Assembly: GCF_002706425.1 (NCBI RefSeq)
Contig: NZ_CP017713.1
Coordinates: 310,001 to 374,000 of the forward strand
Length of the DNA stretch: 64,000 bases
Reading direction: 5' to 3'
Origin: Loigolactobacillus coryniformis subsp. coryniformis KCTC 3167 = DSM 20001
GTDB taxonomy: Bacteria; Bacillota; Bacilli; Lactobacillales; Lactobacillaceae
The stretch's first letter is position 1, and the number at the start of each line of letters is the position of its first letter. The notes under the pieces were generated by a model. It saw nothing but the letters and a program-made list of their open reading frames with translations. It was not told the origin of the DNA and ran no database searches. This document shows positions 8,344-16,977 of the stretch, piece after piece. The position numbers were made by a program, and so were the translations under genes.

Positions 8344-8381
8344 CTATTTCAGTTTGAAATTAAAGGTACGAGGTGAGATAT

Positions 8382-8822
8382 TTGTGCGTACTACAGGCAG
8401 CAGAGATTCAGCAATTGATCCCCAATCGGTTTCCGATTTGTTATATTGATCAAGTTGATGAGTTGGTGCCAGACCAACGAATTGTCGCAACTAAAAATGT
8501 TACGATCAATGAGGATTTTCTGCAAGGTTACTTTCCAGGACGACCGGAAATGCCAGGAACTTTGATCGTTGAAACTCTAGCTCAAGCAGCGTCAATTTTG
8601 ATTTTAAAGTCACCGCAGTTTGCACAACGAACAGCGTATATTGGCAGTATTCGTAATGCGATTTTTCACAAGCGTGTTCGCCCAGGCGCACGCTTACGCC
8701 TTGAAGTGGAATTGACTAAAGTCAAGGCGAATATGGGAATCGTCGCAACTAAAGCATCGGTTGACGGTGAGGTTGTTTGCACAGTAGAGTTACATTTTGT
8801 TGTGCAGCCAACAGTTGGTTGA
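8382..8822 (+). CDS. fabZ: FabZ-like 3-hydroxyacyl-ACP dehydratase with Tyr at the catalytic His
   Basis: 146-residue hotdog-fold protein at the head of the fatty acid operon. FabZ enzymes dehydrate 3-hydroxyacyl-ACP using His in GHFPG and Glu in VExLAQ. Here the motif is QGYFPGRPEMPG with Tyr50 (codon TAC), while Glu64 is kept; the usual IPHRYP is also IPNRFP. The second FabZ at 15152 has the normal residues. This copy may be inactive, a binding partner, or have altered chemistry such as isomerase-like activity. No ATG is available; TTG at 8382 lies 4-5 bases behind AGGTGAG and is preferred, and GTG 8373 lies inside that site. Confidence 0.82.
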   Translation: MCVLQAAEIQQLIPNRFPICYIDQVDELVPDQRIVATKNVTINEDFLQGYFPGRPEMPGTLIVETLAQAASILILKSPQFAQRTAYIGSIRNAIFHKRVRPGARLRLEVELTKVKANMGIVATKASVDGEVVCTVELHFVVQPTVG

Positions 8823-8847
8823 CATCCACGTCCAACACGGCTAATAT

Positions 8848-8860
8848 TTTGAATATCAAA
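8848..8860 (+). promoter_or_regulatory. FabT-like operator before fabT
   Basis: TTTGAATATCAAA, a perfect TTTGA-N3-TCAAA palindrome 26 bases before the fabT start. It is the second such box in the operon and points to autoregulation. Confidence 0.75.
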
Positions 8861-8885
8861 GTAATTAGCTGGGGAGATAAAAATA

Positions 8886-9326
8886 ATGACACCACAAGGA
8901 CAGCGTATCAACGACAAGCTTGTCGCCGTTTATAACGACATTGTTCAGCTAGAAGAAATTGAAATAAAGAAAAGTCAGTTCAAAGATTTATCGATCAAAG
9001 AGATCCATACGATCAATGCGATCGGGATGTATCATCGTAAAACCTCATCAGAAGTGGCACGAGCGCTGAAGGTAACACCAGGAACGTTAAGTGTTTCGAT
9101 CAATAACTTAGTGCGTAAAGGTTATGCTGAACGGTTGCGCAGTGATGACGATCGCCGCATCATTCATCTTGGTCTGACCCGCAAAGGGCGCTTGATGTAT
9201 CGGCTGCATCAGTCATTTCATCGCCAAATGGTGCAGAGCTTTCTTAAGGATCTAAATGAGCAAGAAGTAACGTTGGTGGAAAAAGCGTTAGATAATCTGC
9301 AACATTTCTTAGATGAGCATTCTTAA
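8886..9326 (+). CDS. fabT: FabT, MarR-family repressor of fatty acid synthesis
   Basis: 146 residues with a MarR winged helix: HTINAIGMYHRKTSSEVARALKVTPGTLSVSINNLVRKGYAER is the recognition region (about 55-98), followed by the wing DDDRRIIHLGLTRKG. FabT represses fab genes and binds DNA more tightly with long-chain acyl-ACP. Its place as second gene of the operon, and two operator-like palindromes upstream, support the name. Ribosome site GGGGAG precedes the ATG; fabH starts 17 bases after the stop. Confidence 0.92.
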   Translation: MTPQGQRINDKLVAVYNDIVQLEEIEIKKSQFKDLSIKEIHTINAIGMYHRKTSSEVARALKVTPGTLSVSINNLVRKGYAERLRSDDDRRIIHLGLTRKGRLMYRLHQSFHRQMVQSFLKDLNEQEVTLVEKALDNLQHFLDEHS

Positions 9327-9343
9327 ATAAAGGTGGTGATGTC

Positions 9344-10312
9344 GTGGGCGTAAAAATTGTCCAAACCGCACATGCCGTCCCAACTAAAATTATGACCAAT
9401 TATGATCTTAGTCAGATCATGGATACTTCAGATGAATGGATTCGCAGCCGCACTGGTATTAGCCAGCGGCACATTGCGACCACGGAAACAACCAGCAGTC
9501 TTTGTGGCCAAGTTGCAGAACAATTATTACAACAGGCACAGTTACCAGCGACCGCATTGGATTTTATTGTCGTTTGTACAATGTCGCCGGATTATTTTAC
9601 ACCCGCAACGGCCGCGGTCGTTCAAGGAATGATCGGTGCTACCAACGCGTTTGCTTTTGATTTAAATGCGGCTTGCTCTGGCTTTGTTTATGGCTTGAGC
9701 GTCGTACAGCATTATTTTCAGACTAATAAAGAGACCTATGGCTTGCTGATTGGTGGTGAAGTTCTATCGCGACTGATCAATTGGCAGGATCGTTCTACCG
9801 CAGTTCTATTCGGTGATGGCGCTGCTGGTGTTTTGCTAAAAAATAGTCACACACCGCATTTACTAGCTAGTGACTTAGCAACCTTCGGGGATCGTGGGGG
9901 GCAGTTGACAGCTGGTTATCGCGGTGGTGCCTCACAAATGGTTAATGGCATTAATCAAATTATGCCGTATTTTCAGATGGATGGGCGCGGTATTTATAGC
10001 TTTGCAACACGAGGCGTGCCGGCTTCAATTGAACGAGCTTTGCAACAGGCTAACTTAGTGGCCGACCAAGTGGATCATTTTATTTTACACCAAGCTAATA
10101 CCCGGATCGTTGCACAAGTCGCTAAAAGACTGCAACAACCGCTAAGTAAATTTCCACAGAATATGGCAGCTTATGGTAATACCTCAGCTGCTAGTATCCC
10201 ATTATTGCTAGATGAATGTGTCCATGCTGGCCAGATCAAGCCAGGAGACGTACTAGTGTTAAGCGGCTTCGGTGGTGGCTTAACTGTGGGTACACAAATT
10301 ATGATTTATTAA
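9344..10312 (+). CDS. fabH: 3-oxoacyl-ACP synthase III
   Basis: 322 residues. Condenses acetyl-CoA (or another primer) with malonyl-ACP to start fatty acid synthesis. The catalytic triad is visible: Cys111 in DLNAACSGF, His249 in FILHQANTRI and Asn279 in YGNTSAASIP; FGDGAAG is also conserved. Starts with GTG at 9344 behind AAGGTGGTGAT. Cytoplasmic. A gap of 154 bases to the ACP gene follows, holding only a possible tiny ORF. Confidence 0.96.
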   Translation: MGVKIVQTAHAVPTKIMTNYDLSQIMDTSDEWIRSRTGISQRHIATTETTSSLCGQVAEQLLQQAQLPATALDFIVVCTMSPDYFTPATAAVVQGMIGATNAFAFDLNAACSGFVYGLSVVQHYFQTNKETYGLLIGGEVLSRLINWQDRSTAVLFGDGAAGVLLKNSHTPHLLASDLATFGDRGGQLTAGYRGGASQMVNGINQIMPYFQMDGRGIYSFATRGVPASIERALQQANLVADQVDHFILHQANTRIVAQVAKRLQQPLSKFPQNMAAYGNTSAASIPLLLDECVHAGQIKPGDVLVLSGFGGGLTVGTQIMIY

Positions 10313-10339
10313 AACATGTCTAAAAAAGGTGTTCAGATT

Positions 10340-10390
10340 ATGAAAATAAGCGAATATAGTGGTCCGCTCGACCAGCGGCGCTACACGTAA
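10340..10390 (+). CDS. Possible 16-residue peptide between fabH and acpP
   Basis: ATG at 10340 behind AAAAAAGGTG opens MKISEYSGPLDQRRYT and then stops. The ribosome site is decent, but such a short frame can occur by chance and I know of no conserved peptide here. It could be a leader that tunes ACP expression, or a remnant. Confidence 0.2.
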   Translation: MKISEYSGPLDQRRYT

Positions 10391-10466
10391 TAATTTCCCT
10401 TTTTTAGCACGATTAGACCAGGTTATAAAAAAACTTTAAAACGATTCAACAATGGAGGCAACAAAC

Positions 10467-10703
10467 ATGGAAAAAACAGAAATCTTTAATCAAGTACAAG
10501 CAATCATTATGGAACAATTGGACAAAAGTGCGAATGAAGTCACTATGACTACTAATTTCAAAGAAAACTTAAATGCTGATAGTCTGGATGTTTTTGAAAT
10601 TATTAATGAAATCGAAGACGAATTTGATGTCAAAATCGAAACTGATGAAGAAATCGCTACTGTCAGTGATTTAGTGGATTTCGTTGCTAAACAAATTGCT
10701 TAG
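10467..10703 (+). CDS. acpP: Acyl carrier protein
   Basis: 78 residues, acidic four-helix ACP. The 4'-phosphopantetheine site is Ser39 in NLNADSLDVFE. Carries the growing acyl chain through the neighbouring Fab enzymes. The ATG at 10467 is 8 bases behind ATGGAGG; an in-frame ATG at 10452 lies within that site. Followed by a decayed copy of the GTGTTTGAAAAAGCG repeat before fabK. Confidence 0.95.
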   Translation: MEKTEIFNQVQAIIMEQLDKSANEVTMTTNFKENLNADSLDVFEIINEIEDEFDVKIETDEEIATVSDLVDFVAKQIA

Positions 10704-10704
10704 A

Positions 10705-10765
10705 GTTTGCTGAAAAAGCGTTTAGGTTAAGTTTGACTGTAAGAACTTTTCCAAACACGAGTTAG
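10705..10765. repeat. Decayed copy of a dispersed GTTTG-GAAAAAGCG / CTTTTCCAAACACG repeat
   Basis: GTTTGCTGAAAAAGCG (10705-10720) and CTTTTCCAAACACG (10746-10759) resemble the arms of the large inverted repeat at 51915-52026; the latter 14 bases occur identically at 52065-52078, and AGTTAG follows in both places. Confidence 0.5.
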
Positions 10766-10798
10766 TTATTTTTATTGAGATAGAAAGAAGGTGGGCCT

Positions 10799-11755
10799 GT
10801 GAGTCCTTTTATGCAATCGTTGGGCTTAAAGTACCCAATTTTTCAAGGTGGCATGGCCTGGGTAGCTAATGGTGAGTTGGCAGCGGCCGTTTCTAATGCC
10901 GGCGGTTTAGGTATTATTGGCAGTGGTCACGCACCGGCAACCGTAGTGGCGAAAGAGATCGCCACGGCTAAAGCGTTAACTGATAAACCGTTTGGCGTTA
11001 ATGTAATGTTGCTTTCACCACATGTTGAAGAAGTAGTGCAGGTGATTTTACAAGCACACGTTGCCGTGGTAACAACGGGCGCTGGTAATCCGGCAAAGTA
11101 CATCGCGGCATTTAAAGCAGCAGGAATCAAAGTAGTCCCGGTGGTACCTTCGGTTGGCTTAGCGCGAATTATGGCCCGAATCGGTGTCGATGCGGTAGTT
11201 GCTGAAGGCATGGAATCCGGTGGGCACATTGGTAGTATGACGACCATGACACTAGTGCCACAAGTCGTTGATGCAGTGGATATTCCAGTGATTGCAGCTG
11301 GCGGAATCGGCGATGGTCGCGGAGTTGCGGCAGCATTGATGCTAGGAGCAGCTGGCGTGCAAATGGGCACGCGCTTTTTAGCCGCTAAAGAATGTCACAT
11401 TCATGAAAAATATAAAAATGCGGTTTTAAAAGCGAAAGATATCGACACACTAGTCACTGGGGCCTATATTGGGCATCCAGCCCGAGTATTAAAAAATAAA
11501 ATGAGTCGTCAATTTTTAGTCGCAGAAAAAGCGGCAGCGTTGCAAGATGATCCTGATTTTGCGGCAGTAGAAGAGTTAGGCAATGGTAGTCTGCGGCGCG
11601 CAGTAGAAACCGGCGATGAAGTTACCGGTTCATATATGGCTGGTCAAATTGCCGGCCTGATCAAAACAGAAACCAGTTGTGCCACGATTTTGCAAGAGAC
11701 AGCAGCCCAAGCGCAAGCCTGCTTACAAAAAGGGCAAGCAGAGAATTATTTTTAA
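10799..11755 (+). CDS. fabK: Enoyl-ACP reductase II, FMN-dependent
   Basis: 318-residue TIM barrel of the nitronate monooxygenase/FabK group. Reduces trans-2-enoyl-ACP with NAD(P)H in the last step of each cycle; FabK replaces FabI in many lactic acid bacteria and is insensitive to triclosan. FQGGMAWVANGELAAAVSNAGGLGIIGSG at the N terminus (split: FQGGMAWVANG, AVSNAGGLGIIGSG), ESGGHIG, and VIAAGGIGDGRG with GVQMGTRF form the FMN phosphate and active sites. GTG start at 10799 behind AGAAGGTGG. Sits between acpP and fabD. Confidence 0.94.
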   Translation: MSPFMQSLGLKYPIFQGGMAWVANGELAAAVSNAGGLGIIGSGHAPATVVAKEIATAKALTDKPFGVNVMLLSPHVEEVVQVILQAHVAVVTTGAGNPAKYIAAFKAAGIKVVPVVPSVGLARIMARIGVDAVVAEGMESGGHIGSMTTMTLVPQVVDAVDIPVIAAGGIGDGRGVAAALMLGAAGVQMGTRFLAAKECHIHEKYKNAVLKAKDIDTLVTGAYIGHPARVLKNKMSRQFLVAEKAAALQDDPDFAAVEELGNGSLRRAVETGDEVTGSYMAGQIAGLIKTETSCATILQETAAQAQACLQKGQAENYF

Positions 11756-11797
11756 CGTGAATCATTATTAGTAGTGAAGTAGAAAGGAGCAATCACT

Positions 11798-12742
11798 ATG
11801 CAAGTTGCCTATTTATTTAGCGGCCAAGGTGCCGAGCGTGCGGGTATGGGTGCGGCCTTTTATCAGCAGAATGCGCAGTTTAAGCAAGCTTTTGATCAGG
11901 CCAGCCAAATTTTGGGAATCGATTTACCGCAGTTATGTTTTACGGCTGATCAACGTTTGCAGACAACGGCATACGCACAACCGGCGTTAGTCGCTCTGAA
12001 TTGGGCCATCTATCAGGCAGTTCAGGCCGAATTACCATCAGCTCAAGCGTTATTAGGTCTGAGTTTAGGGGAGTACGGTGCGTTGATTGCTGGTGGTCAG
12101 CTTTCGGTAGTTAATGGCTTAACGCTAGTCAAAGCCCGGGGTCGGTTAATGGCACAAGCCTGCCAAACTAATCCTGGAGCGATGGCAGTTGTCTTAAAAG
12201 CTAGGGCAGAACAAATTGAAGCTGCCTGTGTAGTAGGCCAACAAAGTGGTTTGGTGGCGGTGGCTAATTATAATTCACCACAACAGGTCGTCCTCAGTGG
12301 GACAACAGCCGGGGTGACAGCGGCCAGTAATTACTTACGTGAGCATGGTGTTAAACGCGTGTTGCCATTGGCAGTTAGCGGTGCATTCCATACGCCATTA
12401 ATGCAGTCCGCTGCTACCGCATTTAAACCATACTTAACGCAAAGTCGCTTTGCTACCGGTACGGTTCCAGTTTGGAGTAACACTACAGTAGCGCCATTTA
12501 CAGCAACTAAGCTAGCGGCTACTTTGAACCGACAAATGGTGCAACCAACTCATTTTGCGGCTTGTGTCACTGGATTGTCCAATCAAGGGATCGATACTTT
12601 TATTGAGTTAGGACCAGCACCAGTTCTGTCACGTTTAGTCAAACAGACCTTGCCAACGGCGAAAATCTATCAGATCGCAGATCCACAGACCTTAGCGGTG
12701 ACCGTTACAGAATTGGAGGTAGCACATGGATCTAACCGGTAA
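11798..12742 (+). CDS. fabD: Malonyl-CoA:ACP transacylase
   Basis: 314 residues. Moves malonyl from CoA to ACP. LFSGQGAERAGMG at the start, nucleophile Ser89 in LGLSLGEYGAL, and His198 in SGAFHTPLM form the expected active site. ATG behind AGAAAGGAG. Its 3' end overlaps fabG by 17 bases, which implies translational coupling. Confidence 0.95.
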   Translation: MQVAYLFSGQGAERAGMGAAFYQQNAQFKQAFDQASQILGIDLPQLCFTADQRLQTTAYAQPALVALNWAIYQAVQAELPSAQALLGLSLGEYGALIAGGQLSVVNGLTLVKARGRLMAQACQTNPGAMAVVLKARAEQIEAACVVGQQSGLVAVANYNSPQQVVLSGTTAGVTAASNYLREHGVKRVLPLAVSGAFHTPLMQSAATAFKPYLTQSRFATGTVPVWSNTTVAPFTATKLAATLNRQMVQPTHFAACVTGLSNQGIDTFIELGPAPVLSRLVKQTLPTAKIYQIADPQTLAVTVTELEVAHGSNR

Positions 12743-13454
12743 AACAGTGTTGATCACTGGCAGTTCGCGTGGTATTGGCGCGGCAATTGCGCTAGCATTT
12801 GCCCAAAAAGGAGCTAACATTGCGTTGAATAGCCGCCATGCTTTAGCTTCAGAACAAGTGGCTGCCATTCAGGCTTATGGTGTTGACTGTGTGGGGACCG
12901 TTGGCGATGTCACCCAGGATGCAGCGCAGATCATTGATCAAGTTCTAGCCCATTTTGGTCATTTGGATGTGCTGGTCAATAATGCGGGTATCACGGCCGA
13001 TAAATTATTGATCCGCATGCAGCCAGCAGATTTTGCGCAAACGATACAAACTAATTTGGTGGGCACTTTTAATATGATCCAGCATAGTTTGAAGCCACTG
13101 TTTAAACAGCGTTCAGGCTGCATTATCAATTTAGCTAGTGTGGTTGCGTTGACCGGCAATATTGGTCAAGCCAATTATGCGGCTAGCAAAGCAGGTATTA
13201 TCGGCTTAACTAAATCAGTGGCTCGTGAGGCGGCGTTGCGGCAAGTACGCTGTAATGCGCTAGCTCCAGGCATGATCACAACTGCTATGACAAAAGATTT
13301 AAGTACAAAAGTAAAAACACAAATTGAAACTGAGATTCCGCTAAAAAGATTTGGCACGCCAGAAGAAGTGGCCCAAGCTGCTATCTTTTTAGCCGAAAAT
13401 GATTATATGACAGGACAAACGATCGCCATTGACGGCGGAATGACCATGTATTAA
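12726..13454 (+). CDS. fabG: 3-oxoacyl-ACP reductase
   Basis: 242-residue short-chain dehydrogenase, NADPH-dependent. TGSSRGIG binds the cofactor, NNAG is present, and Ser138, Tyr151 and Lys155 give the catalytic triad. Reduces 3-oxoacyl-ACP to the 3-hydroxy form that FabZ uses. ATG within the fabD 3' end behind TTGGAGG. Confidence 0.94.
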   Translation: MDLTGKTVLITGSSRGIGAAIALAFAQKGANIALNSRHALASEQVAAIQAYGVDCVGTVGDVTQDAAQIIDQVLAHFGHLDVLVNNAGITADKLLIRMQPADFAQTIQTNLVGTFNMIQHSLKPLFKQRSGCIINLASVVALTGNIGQANYAASKAGIIGLTKSVAREAALRQVRCNALAPGMITTAMTKDLSTKVKTQIETEIPLKRFGTPEEVAQAAIFLAENDYMTGQTIAIDGGMTMY

Positions 13455-13481
13455 GTCCTAATTATGAAGGAGGTTTTCCGC

Positions 13482-14708
13482 ATGACGCAACGAGTAGTTG
13501 TCACCGGAATGGGCGCGGTCACACCTTTAGGTAACGATGTGACCACAACAATGAAAAATATTACTGCTGGGCAAGTCGGTTTTGCGCCAATCACCAAATT
13601 TGCAGCAGCGGCCACAGGAATCACTTTAGCTGGTGAGCTAAAAAACTTCGACGTGACTATGCGCTTGGATAAACGGTTAAGCAAACGCCTAGATCTTTTT
13701 TCCCAGTACGCACTTTATAGTGCATTGGAAGCCGCAGAACAAGCCGGCTTAACGGCCGAGACCGTTGCACCAGAACGCTTAGGTGTAATGATCGGCTCTG
13801 GGATCGGAGGCTTGACTACAATCGAGGCGCAGGTCACTAAGATGAATGCTAAGGGACCGCAACGCGTTTCGCCACTTTTTGTGCCGGAGTCGATTGCTAA
13901 TATGGCGGCAGGTAACGTCGCACTACAATTCAATGCACGCAATATTTGTACGGCAGTAGTCACAGCTTGTTCTTCAGGGACTAACGCAATCGGCGATGCT
14001 TTTCGTGAAGTTCAAAGTGGGCGTGCAGATATGATGATTGCAGGGGGTGCTGAAGCGCCAATCAATCAAATTGGTATCGCTGGTTTTGCTGCTTTATCAG
14101 CGTTATCGCCAGCAACTGATCCACAACGCGCCTCGATTCCATTTGATCAGGATCGTGCGGGTTTTGTGATGGGTGAAGGTGCAGGCATGTTGATTTTGGA
14201 AAGCTTAGCACATGCACAGCAGCGTGGTGCCACGATCTATGGTGAAATAACCGGTTACGGCAGTACTTGCGATGCTTTTCATATGACGGCACCTGATCCG
14301 GCTGGAACGCAGGCGGCGCGCGCAATGCAGTTAGCGATCGATGAATCCGGCGCAACCGCAGCTGACTTTGGTTATGTTAACGCGCACGGAACTAGTACTA
14401 AAGCCAACGATGCAGCCGAATCTGCGGCAATTAATCATGTTTTTACAACCCCAGTGTTGGTCAGCAGTACCAAAAGTATGACGGGCCATTTGCTCGGAGC
14501 TGCAGGGGCAATCGAGGCAGTGATCACATTAGCGGCCTTACGGCAAAAGCAATTGCCAGTCAACGTTGGCGTACAACAGCAAGATCCTGCTTGCCCAGTA
14601 ACACTGGTGACAGCGGAAAATTGCCAGCAAGAAGTGACTAATGCGTTGAGCAATTCATTTGGTTTTGGCGGTCATAATGCGGTACTAGCTTTGAGAAAGT
14701 GGGCGTGA
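13482..14708 (+). CDS. fabF: 3-oxoacyl-ACP synthase II
   Basis: 408 residues, thiolase-fold elongating condensing enzyme. Cys163 in VTACSSGTNAIGDA, His in NAHGTSTKAND and His in KSMTGHLLGAAG give the Cys-His-His site; GFGGHNA is near the end. The ATG at 13482 has AAGGAGG 8 bases upstream; the ATG at 13464 overlaps that site and is rejected. The stop is 4 bases before accB. Confidence 0.95.
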   Translation: MTQRVVVTGMGAVTPLGNDVTTTMKNITAGQVGFAPITKFAAAATGITLAGELKNFDVTMRLDKRLSKRLDLFSQYALYSALEAAEQAGLTAETVAPERLGVMIGSGIGGLTTIEAQVTKMNAKGPQRVSPLFVPESIANMAAGNVALQFNARNICTAVVTACSSGTNAIGDAFREVQSGRADMMIAGGAEAPINQIGIAGFAALSALSPATDPQRASIPFDQDRAGFVMGEGAGMLILESLAHAQQRGATIYGEITGYGSTCDAFHMTAPDPAGTQAARAMQLAIDESGATAADFGYVNAHGTSTKANDAAESAAINHVFTTPVLVSSTKSMTGHLLGAAGAIEAVITLAALRQKQLPVNVGVQQQDPACPVTLVTAENCQQEVTNALSNSFGFGGHNAVLALRKWA

Positions 14709-14712
14709 TCAC

Positions 14713-15117
14713 GTGACTAAAGATGAAGTCCAACAGTTGCTGCAGCAATTTGACCAAAGTAGTTTAAACGAGTTTGCGTTGAAAGATAATAATTTTGAGC
14801 TACATTTTGGTAAGCAAAGTGGTGCGGTTGTTAAGGATGATGCAACATTACCGCCAGCGGCAACTAATACGGATACAACAACGATCAAAGCGCCTTTAGT
14901 TGGTGTTGTTTACTTAGCGGCGGCACCAGAGCAGCCCGTTTATAAAAAAGTGGGCGATCACGTTGCTGCTGGTGAAGTGATCTGCGTCATTGAAGCGATG
15001 AAAATGATGAATGAAGTTAAAAGTGATGTTAGTGGCACAGTGACTGCTATTTTAGTTGAAAATGAAGCTATGGTTGATTTTCACCAACCTTTATTTGAAA
15101 TTGATCCTGAGTCCTAG
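14713..15117 (+). CDS. accB: Biotin carboxyl carrier protein of acetyl-CoA carboxylase
   Basis: 134 residues. N-terminal helical region, an Ala/Thr/Pro linker (about 43-58), and a C-terminal biotinyl domain with the biotinylated Lys97 in CVIEAMKMMNEV. Carries carboxybiotin between AccC and AccDA. Starts at GTG 14713, only 4 bases after fabF, so it relies on coupling to fabF translation; the ribosome site (AAAGTGGG) is inside fabF. Confidence 0.94.
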   Translation: MTKDEVQQLLQQFDQSSLNEFALKDNNFELHFGKQSGAVVKDDATLPPAATNTDTTTIKAPLVGVVYLAAAPEQPVYKKVGDHVAAGEVICVIEAMKMMNEVKSDVSGTVTAILVENEAMVDFHQPLFEIDPES

Positions 15118-15151
15118 TCACAAAATTTAATTATGCAAGGAGGAAATGATG

Positions 15152-15574
15152 ATGTTAAATACAACTGAGATCCAAGCGATTATTCCCCATCGTTATCCCA
15201 TGTTATTAGTCGATAAGGTGTTGGAACTTGTACCCGGTGAACGGGTCGTGGCCCAAAAAAATGTGACGATCAATGAACCTTTTTTTCAAGGCCATTTTCC
15301 TGGCAATCCAGTAATGCCCGGTGTTTTACAAGTTGAAGCTTTAGCCCAAGCAGGTGCGATCGCGATTTTGAGTTTGCCTGAGTTTACCGGGAAAACCGCT
15401 TATTTTGGTGGAATCACTAAAGCTAAGTTCCGACAAATGGTTCGGCCTGGTGATGTACTTCAATTAGAATTAACACTGACCAAGTTGCGCGATCATGCCG
15501 GTTGCGGTAAAGGGACAATCAAAGTCGCCGATAAAGTAGTTTGTGCTGCCGAGCTTGTTTTTGCAATTGAGTAG
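15152..15574 (+). CDS. fabZ: 3-hydroxyacyl-ACP dehydratase with intact active site
   Basis: 140 residues from the third of three consecutive ATG codons (15146, 15149, 15152), 8 bases behind AAGGAGG; 15149 is equally possible. [13 protein letters not shown], catalytic His48 in [12 protein letters not shown] and Glu62 in VEALAQAG are all present, unlike the first FabZ of the operon. In species with two FabZ one may act as a dehydratase/isomerase for unsaturated acids, which cannot be assigned from sequence alone. Confidence 0.94.
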   Translation: MLNTTEIQAIIPHRYPMLLVDKVLELVPGERVVAQKNVTINEPFFQGHFPGNPVMPGVLQVEALAQAGAIAILSLPEFTGKTAYFGGITKAKFRQMVRPGDVLQLELTLTKLRDHAGCGKGTIKVADKVVCAAELVFAIE

Positions 15575-15582
15575 GTGATTAA

Positions 15583-16977
15583 ATGTTTCAAAAAGTTTTA
15601 GTGGCTAATCGCGGTGAAATTGCCGTGCGCATTATTCGCACGTTACGTGAACTAGGTATCGCCAGCGTTGCAATCTATTCTGAGGCTGATGTAGAAAGTT
15701 TACACGTGCAGTTGGCAGATGAGGCAGTCTGCGTGGGCGATGCCGCTGCGCAAGCATCGTACTTAAATCGTCAGAATATACTAAGTGCAGCTATTTTAAC
15801 GGGCGCCGATGCGATTCATCCAGGCTTTGGCTTTCTAGCTGAAAATGCGGGTTTTGCCGAAATGTGCGCTGCTTGTCAGATTACATTTATTGGCCCACAG
15901 CCAGCGACGATTGAATTGATGGGCAATAAGGCGAATGCGCGCGAGTTTATGCGTCAAGCCAATATCCCGGTCATTCCTGGCAGTGACGGTTTCATTGCCG
16001 ATGTGGCTGCTGCCAAAGCGGTTGCTGCTAAAATTGGCTACCCATTCTTACTAAAAGCCGCTGCTGGCGGCGGTGGGAAGGGTATTCGCAAGGTGACCTG
16101 TGCTGCTGATGTAGCACCGCAGTTTATGGCGGCGCAACAAGAGGCGGAGTTGTCATTTGGCGATCAGCGGATGTATATCGAAAAAGTGATGACGGCTGCC
16201 AAGCATATTGAAGTTCAAGTCTTTCGTGATCAGCAAGGACACGTTGTTACTTTTCCTGAACGTGATTGCTCAGCACAGCGGCATCATCAGAAAGTTTTAG
16301 AAGAAAGCCCATGCGTTCTACTGACGCCATCTAAGCGCGAACAGTTGCTGGCACTCGCGCGTAAAGCCACAACAGCAATGGCCTATCTGAATACTGGTAC
16401 GTTGGAATTCTTAATGGATCAGCAGCAAAATTTCTATTTTATGGAAATGAATACGCGGATTCAGGTTGAGCATCCAGTGACTGAAATGGTCACCGGTATC
16501 GATCTGGTCCGTGAACAAATTTTGGTGGCTAGTGGCGCCGCGTTATCATTTCGCCAGCAGGATATTCAAATTCGCGGCCATGCAATTGAATGCCGGTTAA
16601 ATGCTGAAGATCCGCTGCAAAACTTTTTACCGGCTGCTGGGACAATCGATTATCTTTACTGGCCGTTAGGTGGATTGGGAATACGAATTGATAGCGGAGT
16701 TTATGCTGGTAGCACGGTTCCGCCATTTTATGATTCAATGATTGCTAAATTGATCACCTTTGCGCCAGAACGAACGCAGGCAATCGTTAAAATGTCACGT
16801 TTATTGCAAGAATTAGTAATTCACGGCATCACTACTAATCAACAGTTTTCGGCGGCTTTATTGACTGATTCAAGTTATTTGGCCGGTACGCTAACGACCA
16901 ATGAAATTAGTCAGCGCTTTTTGCCACAGTGGTTAGCGCAACAAAAGCTAGGGGATGAGCAACATGCGGCTGTTTAA
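15583..16977 (+). CDS. accC: Biotin carboxylase subunit of acetyl-CoA carboxylase
   Basis: 464 residues, ATP-grasp enzyme that carboxylates biotin on AccB. VLVANRGEIAVRIIRT opens the protein; AAAGGGGKGIRKV is the ATP-binding glycine loop; ERDCSAQRHHQKVLEESP and MEMNTRIQVEHPVTE are signature motifs. Length fits the family (about 450). The 3' end overlaps accD by 14 bases. Confidence 0.96.
   Translation: MFQKVLVANRGEIAVRIIRTLRELGIASVAIYSEADVESLHVQLADEAVCVGDAAAQASYLNRQNILSAAILTGADAIHPGFGFLAENAGFAEMCAACQITFIGPQPATIELMGNKANAREFMRQANIPVIPGSDGFIADVAAAKAVAAKIGYPFLLKAAAGGGGKGIRKVTCAADVAPQFMAAQQEAELSFGDQRMYIEKVMTAAKHIEVQVFRDQQGHVVTFPERDCSAQRHHQKVLEESPCVLLTPSKREQLLALARKATTAMAYLNTGTLEFLMDQQQNFYFMEMNTRIQVEHPVTEMVTGIDLVREQILVASGAALSFRQQDIQIRGHAIECRLNAEDPLQNFLPAAGTIDYLYWPLGGLGIRIDSGVYAGSTVPPFYDSMIAKLITFAPERTQAIVKMSRLLQELVIHGITTNQQFSAALLTDSSYLAGTLTTNEISQRFLPQWLAQQKLGDEQHAAV

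Noticed and set aside
10927-11370. 147-residue minus-strand frame rich in Thr, Ala and Pro
   Set aside because: Lies wholly inside fabK on the other strand; composition is the mirror of fabK codons and it has no ribosome site.
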